DNA of 9,885 bases from Methanobacteriota archaeon (lineage in GTDB: Archaea > Thermoplasmatota > Poseidoniia > Poseidoniales > Thalassarchaeaceae), in NCBI GenBank assembly GCA_002685315.1, contig NYXJ01000019.1:2495-12379 (forward strand). Reading direction: 5' to 3'. A program made the position numbers and the translations under genes. This document shows, one piece after another, positions 1 to 6,291 of this stretch. Positions within the stretch are counted from its first letter, which is position 1; each line of letters opens with the position of its first letter. The notes under the pieces are model-generated. The model did no database searches. It was given only the letters and a program-made list of their open reading frames with translations, and was not told the DNA's origin.

Positions 1-354
1 TAGGGCTAAATCTAATTTTTGTTGGAATAATTCTACTTTCTTTTCACATTCTTCTAGTTCATCAGATTGTAGAATCACTTGAAACCCTTCATCAGTCTCT
101 ACCACAACACAAGGAGTTACCCCCTCTGTAATCGATTGAAGTCCTTCACTCTGTTCATTAAGATGGACAAGATGAAAAGGTACTGGACTGCTAGAGCGAC
201 ATTCTTTCATAGATTTCTTTTCACTGACGTAAGAATGAGTGATATCACACAAAGCACAATGCGCAGTTCCTCTTAACTTTCCAAAAACGTATCGCAGTTC
301 ACCAACAATTCCGCCATCAGCGTGATAGACTCCCCAAATTGCTTTCAACAACAT
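1..354 (-). CDS. Unrecognised conserved-looking protein with HCALCDITH motif (C-terminus missing)
   Basis: My own minus-strand translation gives an open frame of 118 codons from an ATG at 354-352 to the window edge with no stop, so the gene is cut at its C-terminus. The protein begins MLLKAIWGVYHADGGIVGEL and carries a Cys-x2-Cys block, HCALCDITH (residues 32-40), followed by Cys52, the PVPFHLVHLNE stretch (57-67) and Cys82. There is no signal peptide or membrane segment. The CxxC flanked by histidines could bind metal or be redox active, but that is inference. I recall similar uncharacterised proteins with a CALCDITH core in bacteria and archaea, but know no established function. The ATG starts on the last base of the rps2 stop (TAATG), and the only purine-rich stretch upstream (GGGAG) is about 11 bases away, so translation is probably coupled to rps2. 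The intact frame and tight overlap make it a convincing gene despite the unknown role. Confidence 0.8.
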   Translation of the reverse strand, partial: MLLKAIWGVYHADGGIVGELRYVFGKLRGTAHCALCDITHSYVSEKKSMKECRSSSPVPFHLVHLNEQSEGLQSITEGVTPCVVVETDEGFQVILQSDELEECEKKVELFQQKLDLAL

Positions 355-968
355 TAGAAGGTGGACTCCCAGTCCATTACATCCTGAGCTCTTTCCCAGT
401 CTGCATCATTAATGACACCGCGTGCCTTCATCATTTCTCTTGCTAGTAACCAGTATACTAGAGCTAAAGAACGGCGTCCTTTGTTATTTGCGGGAAGTGC
501 TAGATCTACATTTCTTAATCTATTATTAGCATCGCAAATTGCTACAACTGGTAATCCTGAACTTACTGCCTCTGATAGTGCCTGCTGATCTGCGGCAGGA
601 TCTGTAACAACAATTACTTCAGGTTCGATATAAGTTCGGAGACGAGAATTAGTCAGTGTTCCCGGAATAAACCTACCAACGATTCTCATTGCACCAATTG
701 TTTGAGCAAACTTCCTAGCTGGTCTTTGACCATATTGACGAGCACTGACTACTAAGATTCTATCTGCATCAAAATTAGATAGGAATTTTGCAACCGCTCG
801 AATCCTTGAATCTGTTTGTCTTACATCAATTATGTGAATCCCACTATTGTCCTGCCGAACTTCATCTAAGAACTGCTTCATGTCAGCAGACTTCTGATTC
901 GTTCCTATGTGCACAGCGTGCGTATCATACATTTCAAGCGGTACAAGTGGAGTCTGATTTTCATCCAT
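354..968 (-). CDS. rps2: Small ribosomal subunit protein uS2 (archaeal type)
   Basis: This is a structural protein of the 30S subunit. The 204-residue product has the usual archaeal/eukaryotic uS2 length and landmarks: THAVHIGTNQKSADMKQFL near residues 16-34, IHIIDVRQTDSRIRAVAKFL (44-63), ILVVSARQYGQRPARKFA (71-88), RFIPGTLTN (99-107), the VVTDPAADQQAL block (120-131), LPVVAICDANN (139-149) and the C-terminal ANNKGRRSLALVYWLLARE (160-178). The ATG at 968 is preceded by GAGGG (plus-strand 975-979) with a six-base spacer, which supports this start. In many archaea rps2 lies just after the L13-S9-RpoN-RpoK-enolase cluster. Here the gene upstream is instead a lipoprotein, so rps2 has moved or lost that context. 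The downstream unknown gene overlaps its stop codon. Identification is firm. Confidence 0.97.
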   Translation of the reverse strand: MDENQTPLVPLEMYDTHAVHIGTNQKSADMKQFLDEVRQDNSGIHIIDVRQTDSRIRAVAKFLSNFDADRILVVSARQYGQRPARKFAQTIGAMRIVGRFIPGTLTNSRLRTYIEPEVIVVTDPAADQQALSEAVSSGLPVVAICDANNRLRNVDLALPANNKGRRSLALVYWLLAREMMKARGVINDADWERAQDVMDWESTF

Positions 969-1041
969 TTAGGTCCCTCAGCAGCGCCGCGACCTTACTT
1001 CGATTGATAAGCGCTGCGCAAGACGATAAATCAACTAATCA
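969..1041 (-). promoter_or_regulatory. rps2 leader/promoter region with GC-rich inverted repeat and SD
   Basis: This 73-base gap precedes rps2. It holds a perfect 7-base inverted repeat, GCAGCGC at 981-987 and GCGCTGC at 1011-1017, separated by 23 bases and standing out in AT-rich surroundings. On the coding strand the second arm ends just before the GAGGG ribosome-binding site. A TATA-like TTATC (1006-1010) lies inside the repeat about 40 bases before the ATG, and another AT-rich patch (GATTTATC, 1026-1033) lies about 60 bases before it. If the distal element is the promoter, the repeat would be a hairpin in the mRNA leader. If the proximal one is used, it would flank the promoter like an operator. 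The repeat is seen; either role is inference. Confidence 0.4.
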
Positions 1042-1659
1042 TCAAGATTGGAGGTCAGAAAGGTATGTACATTCGTCCAAATCGTGGGACTCAGGGAATA
1101 CTATGCATGGTTTTGTGATTGTAGCATAGGTGTCAAAGTGGTCATAGAAGGATGCTTGGTCTATCGGCGCGGTGACTCCGTAACCGCGCGCTTCTACCTC
1201 AAAAATCCAAGATCCGGAAATCAAATCAGACTGAGGAAATGAGAACTTTTGCTGAGGGAAATCTTGAGTAGCCTTGACTTCCCAAAATGGCTCTCCACCA
1301 CTTTCTCTGACACCTGGTTTCCAAATTTTGGCATGAGCATATCGGTATTCATTAGTTTCATTCCCAACTAATTCATCTAGTACTGAAGAGTAAGGAAACT
1401 GAGCTCTGAAATCTATCACTAATTGAGAAATTGTGTCATCAAAAACAATTATTGTTTCATTTGTATATAGAACTGAATCTAGACTATTTGATTCAAATGT
1501 ATAATCAAACCCAACTGTTTCCTCAGTATTTCGCACAATTGGCTCATCACGAATTGATTCCATGAATTCTCTTTGAACTGCTAAGCCCAAACATCCAGTC
1601 AAAGTTGTGGAAAGCATGAGGATAGACAACGCTAATCCAAATGCCCGAGTTGATGTCAT
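1042..1659 (-). CDS. Secreted lipoprotein of unknown function
   Basis: The 205-residue product starts with a short basic N-terminus (Arg5), a hydrophobic core (residues 6-20) and the lipobox LTGC with Cys23, the typical signal for cleavage and lipid anchoring on the outer face of the cytoplasmic membrane. The mature part is hydrophilic and acidic. Alternating hydrophobic stretches such as NETIIVFDDTISQLVIDF (residues 67-84) and SGSWIFEVEARGYG (147-160) suggest a beta-rich extracellular domain, which is inference. Two further cysteines (184 and 197) near the C-terminus could form a disulfide. I recognise no family. The ATG at 1659 has a GGAG site (complement of 1666-1669) six bases upstream, which fixes the start. 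The gene sits between FKBP and rps2 with clear gaps on both sides and may have its own promoter. No neighbour explains its role. Confidence 0.85.
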   Translation of the reverse strand: MTSTRAFGLALSILMLSTTLTGCLGLAVQREFMESIRDEPIVRNTEETVGFDYTFESNSLDSVLYTNETIIVFDDTISQLVIDFRAQFPYSSVLDELVGNETNEYRYAHAKIWKPGVRESGGEPFWEVKATQDFPQQKFSFPQSDLISGSWIFEVEARGYGVTAPIDQASFYDHFDTYATITKPCIVFPESHDLDECTYLSDLQS

Positions 1660-1693
1660 TAATTACTCCGAAACAGACATGTTTCTTCAATCC

Positions 1694-1708
1694 ACTCTAT
1701 ACAAGAGT
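1694..1708 (-). promoter_or_regulatory. Candidate promoter of the lipoprotein gene, TATA-like element in a dyad
   Basis: The coding strand shows TGTATAG here, centred about 41 bases before the lipoprotein ATG, leaving room for a short leader with its GGAG site. The element lies inside a perfect dyad: ACTCT, five bases, AGAGT. A TATA-like box inside a symmetric element could be a regulator site, but dyads this short also arise by chance. The 109 bases between this site and the FKBP stop hold no recognisable gene or RNA. Confidence 0.3.
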
Positions 1709-1817
1709 AGTATGCAAGCGTCTATGACGGGGTATTAATTCCGCTAAAATGCTCCAGTGACGACGAAAGGAGAACCGAGCCAAGGCTTTGACGTTCCCTA
1801 TGAGTACCGAGGGGCAC

Positions 1818-2513
1818 TTATTCTTCTTCATCAACTACACGAGGTTCGTGAACTTCTCTGAAAATTACCGTACCAACGCCTAGGTTTTCACGCAGTGAAC
1901 GAACAAGGCTGAACTTAGCATAAGCCCAATTTTGGTCATAGGCCATTGCCTCAGGAGTTGTTACAGTTAGATCGTCTCCATCGAAAGAAATCTCAAAATC
2001 TTCACGACCAGTGTTCATCTTGAGTAATGTTTCGACACGTTCTGAACGATCTTCAACAACTTTGACAATATTATAATTATATTTTAGTGTAGTTCCAGCT
2101 AATGGATGATTGTAGTCTATCCTTGCACGTCCTGCACTGATAAATTGTAATACTCCTGTACGGCCACCGATTTCTACTGGTGCACCAATTGCTAGTGTAC
2201 TTGGATCTCTAACACTACGCATCAAAACATTTTGTCCAATAGTTTCAACTAAGCTAGAGTCTCTTTCTCCGTAAGCATCTACAGGTTCAATCTCAAACTC
2301 GTAGTCTTTGTCTGCTTCAGCATCATTCAGATGGTTCTCGAAACCACTGATTAAACGGCCATCGCCAACGATAGTTATCATAGGCTGATATGTACGACTT
2401 TCATCGAATATATCATGCTCCTTTGCAACGTCTTCGCGTGTAGTTTCGATAAGTCTTTCAGAACCTGCATCATACAGGTCATAGTCAATGTGAACAATTG
2501 AACCAGCATCCAT
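1818..2513 (-). CDS. Long archaeal FKBP-type peptidyl-prolyl cis-trans isomerase with C-terminal domain
   Basis: This is a probable folding helper that isomerises Xaa-Pro bonds and acts as a chaperone in the cytoplasm, since no signal peptide is present. It has 231 residues. The FKBP core is split in the SlyD manner: the first part includes residues 1-83 with IVGDGRLISGFENHL (48-62), EFEIEPVDAYGERD (72-85) and an expected active-site tyrosine. An insert-in-flap chaperone domain follows (about 86-131). The core returns with the hallmark IDYNHPLAGTTL (132-143). After about residue 155 comes an extra C-terminal domain ending in an acidic tail (VVDEEE). That matches the long archaeal FKBPs, such as the roughly 26-kDa methanogen type, rather than the short 17-18 kDa type. 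The start is supported by GGAGG (complement of 2521-2525) seven bases before the ATG. It stands alone between two short gaps. Confidence 0.93.
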   Translation of the reverse strand: MDAGSIVHIDYDLYDAGSERLIETTREDVAKEHDIFDESRTYQPMITIVGDGRLISGFENHLNDAEADKDYEFEIEPVDAYGERDSSLVETIGQNVLMRSVRDPSTLAIGAPVEIGGRTGVLQFISAGRARIDYNHPLAGTTLKYNYNIVKVVEDRSERVETLLKMNTGREDFEISFDGDDLTVTTPEAMAYDQNWAYAKFSLVRSLRENLGVGTVIFREVHEPRVVDEEE

Positions 2514-2520
2514 AATTGTG

Positions 2521-2535
2521 CCTCCGGGCAGCCCG
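2521..2535 (-). promoter_or_regulatory. FKBP ribosome-binding site joined to a GC-rich mini-hairpin
   Basis: The coding strand reads CGGGCTGCCCGGAGG, with the GGAGG Shine-Dalgarno site seven bases before the FKBP ATG. The preceding bases form a CGGG/CCCG stem with a three-base loop, and the last G of the stem is also the first G of the Shine-Dalgarno site. The overlap could modulate ribosome access; that effect is inferred only from the layout. Confidence 0.45.
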
Positions 2536-2552
2536 CCGACCTGCTTCCCCTT

Positions 2553-2564
2553 TTTGATACAAAC
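2553..2564 (-). promoter_or_regulatory. Candidate FKBP promoter (TATA-like)
   Basis: On the coding strand the stretch CGTTTGTATCAA includes a TATA-like TTTGTATC about 45 bases before the FKBP ATG, a spacing close to that of the candidate lipoprotein promoter. It is the only AT-rich element in an otherwise GC-rich gap. Archaeal promoters are degenerate, so this is a weak call. Confidence 0.25.
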
Positions 2565-2591
2565 GGTTATGTCTTTGAGAGAAAAATAACC
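2565..2591 (-). terminator. Possible terminator after ccmF
   Basis: Directly after the ccmF stop the coding strand reads GGTTATTTTTCTCTC and later ATAACC. This gives a run of five T (complement of 2582-2586) plus a 6-base inverted repeat, GGTTAT/ATAACC, with a 15-base loop. Archaeal RNA polymerase stops mainly at U-rich tracts, and the repeat may add a weak hairpin. It would end the reductase-ccmF transcript before the FKBP promoter. The T tract is short, so confidence is low. Confidence 0.3.
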
Positions 2592-4973
2592 TTAATTTGT
2601 ATTTTGACGACTGATTTTAGGGCTGGAGGCGAAGGCTAAACCTCCACCTAGAATGATTAAAATCCAACCAAACCATACAGCATGTGAACCCTGTAAATCA
2701 TGCACAGTAACACGAATTCGGTCTACTTCTGAAGTCTCCCTAAACATCATTGCGTTTAACAAATCATTAGATTGAAATATATCGAGAATAATTATTGTAT
2801 CGCCAAAAAGACCTACGTGCCTGTCAGGTTCTGATCTCGGAGTTACTTGGCCGCTGGGAGAGTCAAATCGCAGTATCCCTGGATGGAGTGTATCGATTAA
2901 TTCTCCATTCTTTCTCATTTCTATAACTACTCCAAGATAGCCGTCACCTACAGGATAATCATAATCTTCAGATTCAAGACTAATTAACTCAACTTCAGTA
3001 AAAGTAAATTCATAACCATCATGTTGAACAGGTTGATCTTTGCTCAATGTGACTAAGTGTGAAGGATCAGACCTGTCAATCAACGTAGTAGTGAATACGT
3101 GCCCGACTAACAATAAAAGGATTCCAAAATGAGATAAGTGTGAACCTAATAATCGAAGTCTAGATGAGTTTTTTCTATTCAAAAAACCATCTTTTTTTAA
3201 TTTAGGAGCCACATTTGCCAAAGTAATGTAGAGCTGTCTGGCATTTGGAGGAATTGCAAACATTAGCCATGAAAGTAAGAAGAGAGATACTGCACCCCTA
3301 CTAAAACTCGAGGCGAAAAGTAATGAGGGGTCACCAGGTAAGTCAAATTCATCTGCAAATACACCTAATAAAATTGAGAATATGAAAACTAAAGAAAGTA
3401 ATGAATTTCCTGTTTTCATATCTACAGATTTACCCCAAGTGTACATACTTAGTCCAATCGCTAATAAACCAATAAAAGGAGCGCCATAAAACTCATGAGC
3501 CTCTAAATTAGTGCCATCAATTTCAACAGTCAATAAAAGCCAAGTTAGAAGAAGATAAGCTGCAGTACCATACCAAGTAATTGCTCTTGCAAATTTCATC
3601 CTTGCTGATTTATTTTTAAATGGTAACAGCAGAGATTCAAAATCATCATCATCATCTGAAAGTAGCCAAATCACCAAGAAAGGAGACATTCCTGCAATTG
3701 CTTGAGGTATGGTTGCTGATGATGACCAACTAGCATAAAACATCAAAATAACTCCTGAGAAAATCCATGGTAGAGAAGGTTCTTTAGAATCAGTAGTGAT
3801 TAATAGAATCATTATCGAAGTTGCCAACACTCCTACTGCTGTAGATTCTATCCATATTGAAATTGCACAAATTACTATTATTAATAGAATGGAAAATTGT
3901 TTTTGTGTTTCAAAAAATGTTTTCTTCTCCTCTAAATGTAAAGTATCGATCTGCTGTTTTACTAAGAAATAAACAGCAATGATTCCTAACAATACAATTG
4001 CAAACATGTATGATGCCAACTCAAATCCAATTGCACTAGAGTCGATAATATACAATATACGAACATATGGATCTTGGCTATCTGTGCCCAAGCCATCTGC
4101 CGCAAATGCATGCACTGATGCCCAAACACCATTGGCTCTTGTCACCAATGTTGCATGGATTGCTAGAGCCCCAGATATTAATCCTAAAGCGGGAGAAATT
4201 TTAATTGATGTTGAAGAATCATGAGTTGATCTAGCATGAATAATCAGTAATAATGCGAACCATGGCAATATTGAACCCGTTTCAACTGGATCCCAAGCCC
4301 AATAACCTCCCCAATCAAGAACTGTGTAAGCCCAAAGTCCACCGAGACCTATTCCGATAGTTCCAGCAAGGAATCCTGCACGCGCCCAATGTAATTGAGA
4401 TTCATGAATATCTTTAGCTGATTTACCACTAATTACTCCACCCATAGCGACAGCTGCTGTTGCTATGCATAATGCATAGTAAAAGAATACTACAGGAGGG
4501 TGAATAACCATCAAATCAGTCTGTAATAAGGGGTTGAGCTCACTTGGAATTACTCCTGCAGAGTCAGCAAAGGGATCTAAGAACCAAGAGATTACTAAAA
4601 TCCCAAGAGTAAATCCATGCATTATTCGGACATCATAATCTAGCGTATCTTTTTCAGTCATAAGCCAAGTTACTATTGCTAGTAAAGCCGCGAACAATAA
4701 TAATGGTCCAGCACGCCCCCCCCATACTGCTGAGATACGATACAATAATGGAAGATCGGCACCACCGTATTCTGTTACTAACTTCAAAGAAGAAAAATCT
4801 GAGATAAAAGCAAAAACAAGGAAGATAAAAGGAAATATTTGAGTAAATAGTGCTATACTCCTAAACAATTTATTTCCAGCATTTTGAAATCTAAAAATTT
4901 GATTAATAGATGAGATAATCGCAATAATGAGCAGAAATTGCCCAATTATTGGGATTATGTAATCACCATCCAT
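2592..4973 (-). CDS. ccmF: CcmF-type cytochrome c haem lyase (c-type cytochrome biogenesis)
   Basis: This polytopic membrane protein of the CcmF/CcsA haem-handling family attaches haem to apocytochrome c on the outer side of the membrane. From the ATG at 4973 it has 793 residues, longer than the roughly 650 of E. coli CcmF. Key marks are WGGRAGPLLL (85-94, in place of the usual W-G-x-H-E-G-S), the haem-ligand-type His158 in VIHPPVVFFYY, the signature WGGYWAWDPVET (221-232), His273 in HATLVTRANGVW, His288 in SVHAFA, and His612/His615 in GSHLSHFGILLLLVG. A non-membrane domain follows (about 630-762), ahead of a final membrane helix. I count well over a dozen hydrophobic segments, and a five-Asp run (440-444) lies in a loop. 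The ATG overlaps the reductase stop by 11 bases; an in-frame GTG at 4985 is the alternative, and neither has a clear ribosome site. No other ccm gene is in the window. Confidence 0.92.
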   Translation of the reverse strand: MDGDYIIPIIGQFLLIIAIISSINQIFRFQNAGNKLFRSIALFTQIFPFIFLVFAFISDFSSLKLVTEYGGADLPLLYRISAVWGGRAGPLLLFAALLAIVTWLMTEKDTLDYDVRIMHGFTLGILVISWFLDPFADSAGVIPSELNPLLQTDLMVIHPPVVFFYYALCIATAAVAMGGVISGKSAKDIHESQLHWARAGFLAGTIGIGLGGLWAYTVLDWGGYWAWDPVETGSILPWFALLLIIHARSTHDSSTSIKISPALGLISGALAIHATLVTRANGVWASVHAFAADGLGTDSQDPYVRILYIIDSSAIGFELASYMFAIVLLGIIAVYFLVKQQIDTLHLEEKKTFFETQKQFSILLIIVICAISIWIESTAVGVLATSIMILLITTDSKEPSLPWIFSGVILMFYASWSSSATIPQAIAGMSPFLVIWLLSDDDDDFESLLLPFKNKSARMKFARAITWYGTAAYLLLTWLLLTVEIDGTNLEAHEFYGAPFIGLLAIGLSMYTWGKSVDMKTGNSLLSLVFIFSILLGVFADEFDLPGDPSLLFASSFSRGAVSLFLLSWLMFAIPPNARQLYITLANVAPKLKKDGFLNRKNSSRLRLLGSHLSHFGILLLLVGHVFTTTLIDRSDPSHLVTLSKDQPVQHDGYEFTFTEVELISLESEDYDYPVGDGYLGVVIEMRKNGELIDTLHPGILRFDSPSGQVTPRSEPDRHVGLFGDTIIILDIFQSNDLLNAMMFRETSEVDRIRVTVHDLQGSHAVWFGWILIILGGGLAFASSPKISRQNTN
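3642..3656 (-). repeat. (GAT)5 microsatellite encoding five aspartates in ccmF
   Basis: Five tandem ATC units on the plus strand read as GAT on the coding strand and encode Asp-Asp-Asp-Asp-Asp in a hydrophilic loop of CcmF. Length change here would keep the frame and alter only the loop. Shorter GAT runs also occur in ubiD (7922-7933) and in the reductase gene (5231-5240). Confidence 0.7.
4716..4723 (-). repeat. Eight-base G homopolymer inside ccmF
   Basis: Eight consecutive C on the plus strand (G on the coding strand) encode the Trp-Gly-Gly-Arg region of CcmF near residues 85-88. The frame is intact through the tract as given. Such a run is prone to slippage or sequencing error in an otherwise AT-rich gene, and loss or gain of one base would truncate CcmF early. 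Confidence 0.8.
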
Positions 4974-6213
4974 AATATTTAGCACGAGAATATCCGAATG
5001 ATAACATGGCAGGAATTATTTTCTTTACATAGAGGCTCGGACGTCTAACAAGGATTTTCATACAGACTGCCAATTTTCCACTTACTCCCATGTTACTCAT
5101 CTCATCGGGGAAACATCGGGCCATCAATGACATATCGTCATCTGATAAATCAAATAACGCTGATTTACCTCGAAGAATCTTCGAGTATGGAGGGAACTCA
5201 TTTTTCCATAGATTAGAATATTCGGATAAAGATGATGATGAATAATCTCCTGAAGCGATTGCTTTTGCTGCAGTTTCTGCTGCAAAAACTGCTGACTTGA
5301 GTGCGAGATGGGAGCCGCCCTCGAACAACGGGGAAGTAAAACCAGCAGCATCTCCTACTAGCATTAGTCCGTCAGTATGAGTATTTTCATGTGGACCCGA
5401 AATCGGTATCGTTCCTCCAAATGCAGGATTACCTTTGACTTTCCATGGAGGTGCAACTTGCTCTAAATCTTTGAAGTGAGTATCTTCTATAAATTCATCT
5501 AAACCTTTCTTAGTTCTAGATTTATCTTCAGATACTAAACCAACATTAGCTCTACCGTCACATTTTGGGATCATCCAAACATATCCTTTCTCGGCATATT
5601 TGGGCCAGATGTAAAAATCAAGATAATCATCTGTTGGAACTTCAAGCATTTCATATTGCATTCCTGCAATGACTTGAGGGCGAGGGTTAAGTTCTAGAAT
5701 TTTAGAGCAAACACCTGCAACTCCTGATGCATCTATGACTACTTTGGTTTCAATAGGGAAATGATCCCCCTTTCCATCACAGCGCCATCCAGTGAATTTT
5801 TCTCCATCAAACATTTTTTCCATGCTTGTAAGTTTATGATTGAGGTTTAGAACTGCACCTTCGGAAACTGCTTCATCCGCTATCCATCTTTCAAACAGAT
5901 GTTTTTCTAAAACATATCCTTCTTCAGTAAGTTTCTTTTCCGTTCCATCTGGAAAGATAACTCTAATTCCATGAACTCTCTTACTAATCACATGATCAGG
6001 TAAATCAAGATTAAGATTGTCACAGGCAACATCAGAGATGCACTCTCCACAATGTACAGGGGTACCAATTTCAGCATGATCTTCGATTAAAATTGTTTTA
6101 AGTCCCGCTCTTGCACTATGCAAAGCAGCGTTCCCTCCACCCGGACCAGCACCAATTACAAGCACGTCACAGACGGTCGCGACCTCTCCCATGAGACTAG
6201 TCAGGAGGGCCAT
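4963..6213 (-). CDS. Geranylgeranyl reductase family FAD-dependent oxidoreductase
   Basis: This is a flavoprotein of the GGR family, which saturates prenyl double bonds in archaeal ether lipids or in quinone side chains. The 416-residue product has the N-terminal dinucleotide fold VIGAGPGGGNAALHSARAG (19-37) ending at the acidic ILIED (41-45). Next is CGECIS (55-60), whose Cys55 matches the cysteine known to matter in Thermoplasma GGR. VVIDASG (158-164) follows, then the substrate-pocket motif YVWMIPK (211-217) and the FAD block GDAAGFTSPLFEGGSHLAL (287-305). The C-terminus is helical and basic. The length is normal for the family. The ATG at 6213 lacks a Shine-Dalgarno site; Met8 (6192) is an alternative start. 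The 3' end overlaps ccmF, so the two are probably co-transcribed. Its divergent neighbours are ubiD and ubiA, so the substrate could be a prenylquinone or its precursor rather than a phospholipid. Family is firm, substrate open. Confidence 0.92.
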   Translation of the reverse strand: MALLTSLMGEVATVCDVLVIGAGPGGGNAALHSARAGLKTILIEDHAEIGTPVHCGECISDVACDNLNLDLPDHVISKRVHGIRVIFPDGTEKKLTEEGYVLEKHLFERWIADEAVSEGAVLNLNHKLTSMEKMFDGEKFTGWRCDGKGDHFPIETKVVIDASGVAGVCSKILELNPRPQVIAGMQYEMLEVPTDDYLDFYIWPKYAEKGYVWMIPKCDGRANVGLVSEDKSRTKKGLDEFIEDTHFKDLEQVAPPWKVKGNPAFGGTIPISGPHENTHTDGLMLVGDAAGFTSPLFEGGSHLALKSAVFAAETAAKAIASGDYSSSSLSEYSNLWKNEFPPYSKILRGKSALFDLSDDDMSLMARCFPDEMSNMGVSGKLAVCMKILVRRPSLYVKKIIPAMLSFGYSRAKYYGW

Positions 6214-6291
6214 TAGTCAAAGAATCCGTCGGTCGAACGTCCTATGATTACGAACGAACATATTCAACTAATAAGCGTCTCGAATGTCCTG
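6214..6291. promoter_or_regulatory. Divergent promoter region between the GGR-family gene and ubiD
   Basis: This 78-base gap must drive both directions. Neither start has a Shine-Dalgarno site, so both transcripts may be leaderless or nearly so. For ubiD, CATATTCAAC (6259-6268) lies about 28 bases before the ATG at 6292, the right distance for a TATA box of a leaderless mRNA. For the reductase, TAATCATAGG on the minus strand (6241-6250) lies about 33 bases before its ATG. Both matches are weak. The shared region would allow joint control of the reductase and the quinone genes; no clear operator dyad is visible. Confidence 0.4.

Noticed and set aside
79..276. Plus-strand open frame of 65 codons
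   Set aside because: It lies opposite the HCALCDITH gene, has no family features or ribosome site, and is best explained as a shadow.
788..1242. Plus-strand open frames (113 and 64 codons)
   Set aside because: They are antisense to rps2 and the lipoprotein gene, whose reading frames are convincing, and their translations look random.
1709..1817. Possible small RNA or tRNA in the gap after FKBP
   Set aside because: Short stems such as AGCC/GGCT exist, but there is no T-loop, no acceptor pairing and no C/D or H/ACA boxes, and a 31-codon frame there has no support.
3979..4224. Plus-strand frame of 81 codons within ccmF
   Set aside because: It is antisense to the conserved haem-binding part of CcmF and shows no protein features.
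4974..4985. GTG start for ccmF at 4985
   Set aside because: It gives only four more residues and no better ribosome site; the ATG at 4973 is the more usual codon. It cannot be excluded.
5124..5351. Second minus-strand frame of 75 codons within the reductase gene
   Set aside because: It overlaps the conserved FAD block of the reductase in another frame and has low-complexity composition.
6244..6291. Upstream ATG for ubiD
   Set aside because: The extra 16 residues do not resemble UbiD N-termini, while MAWRDLREYL from 6292 does, and the longer form would leave only 30 bases for two promoters.
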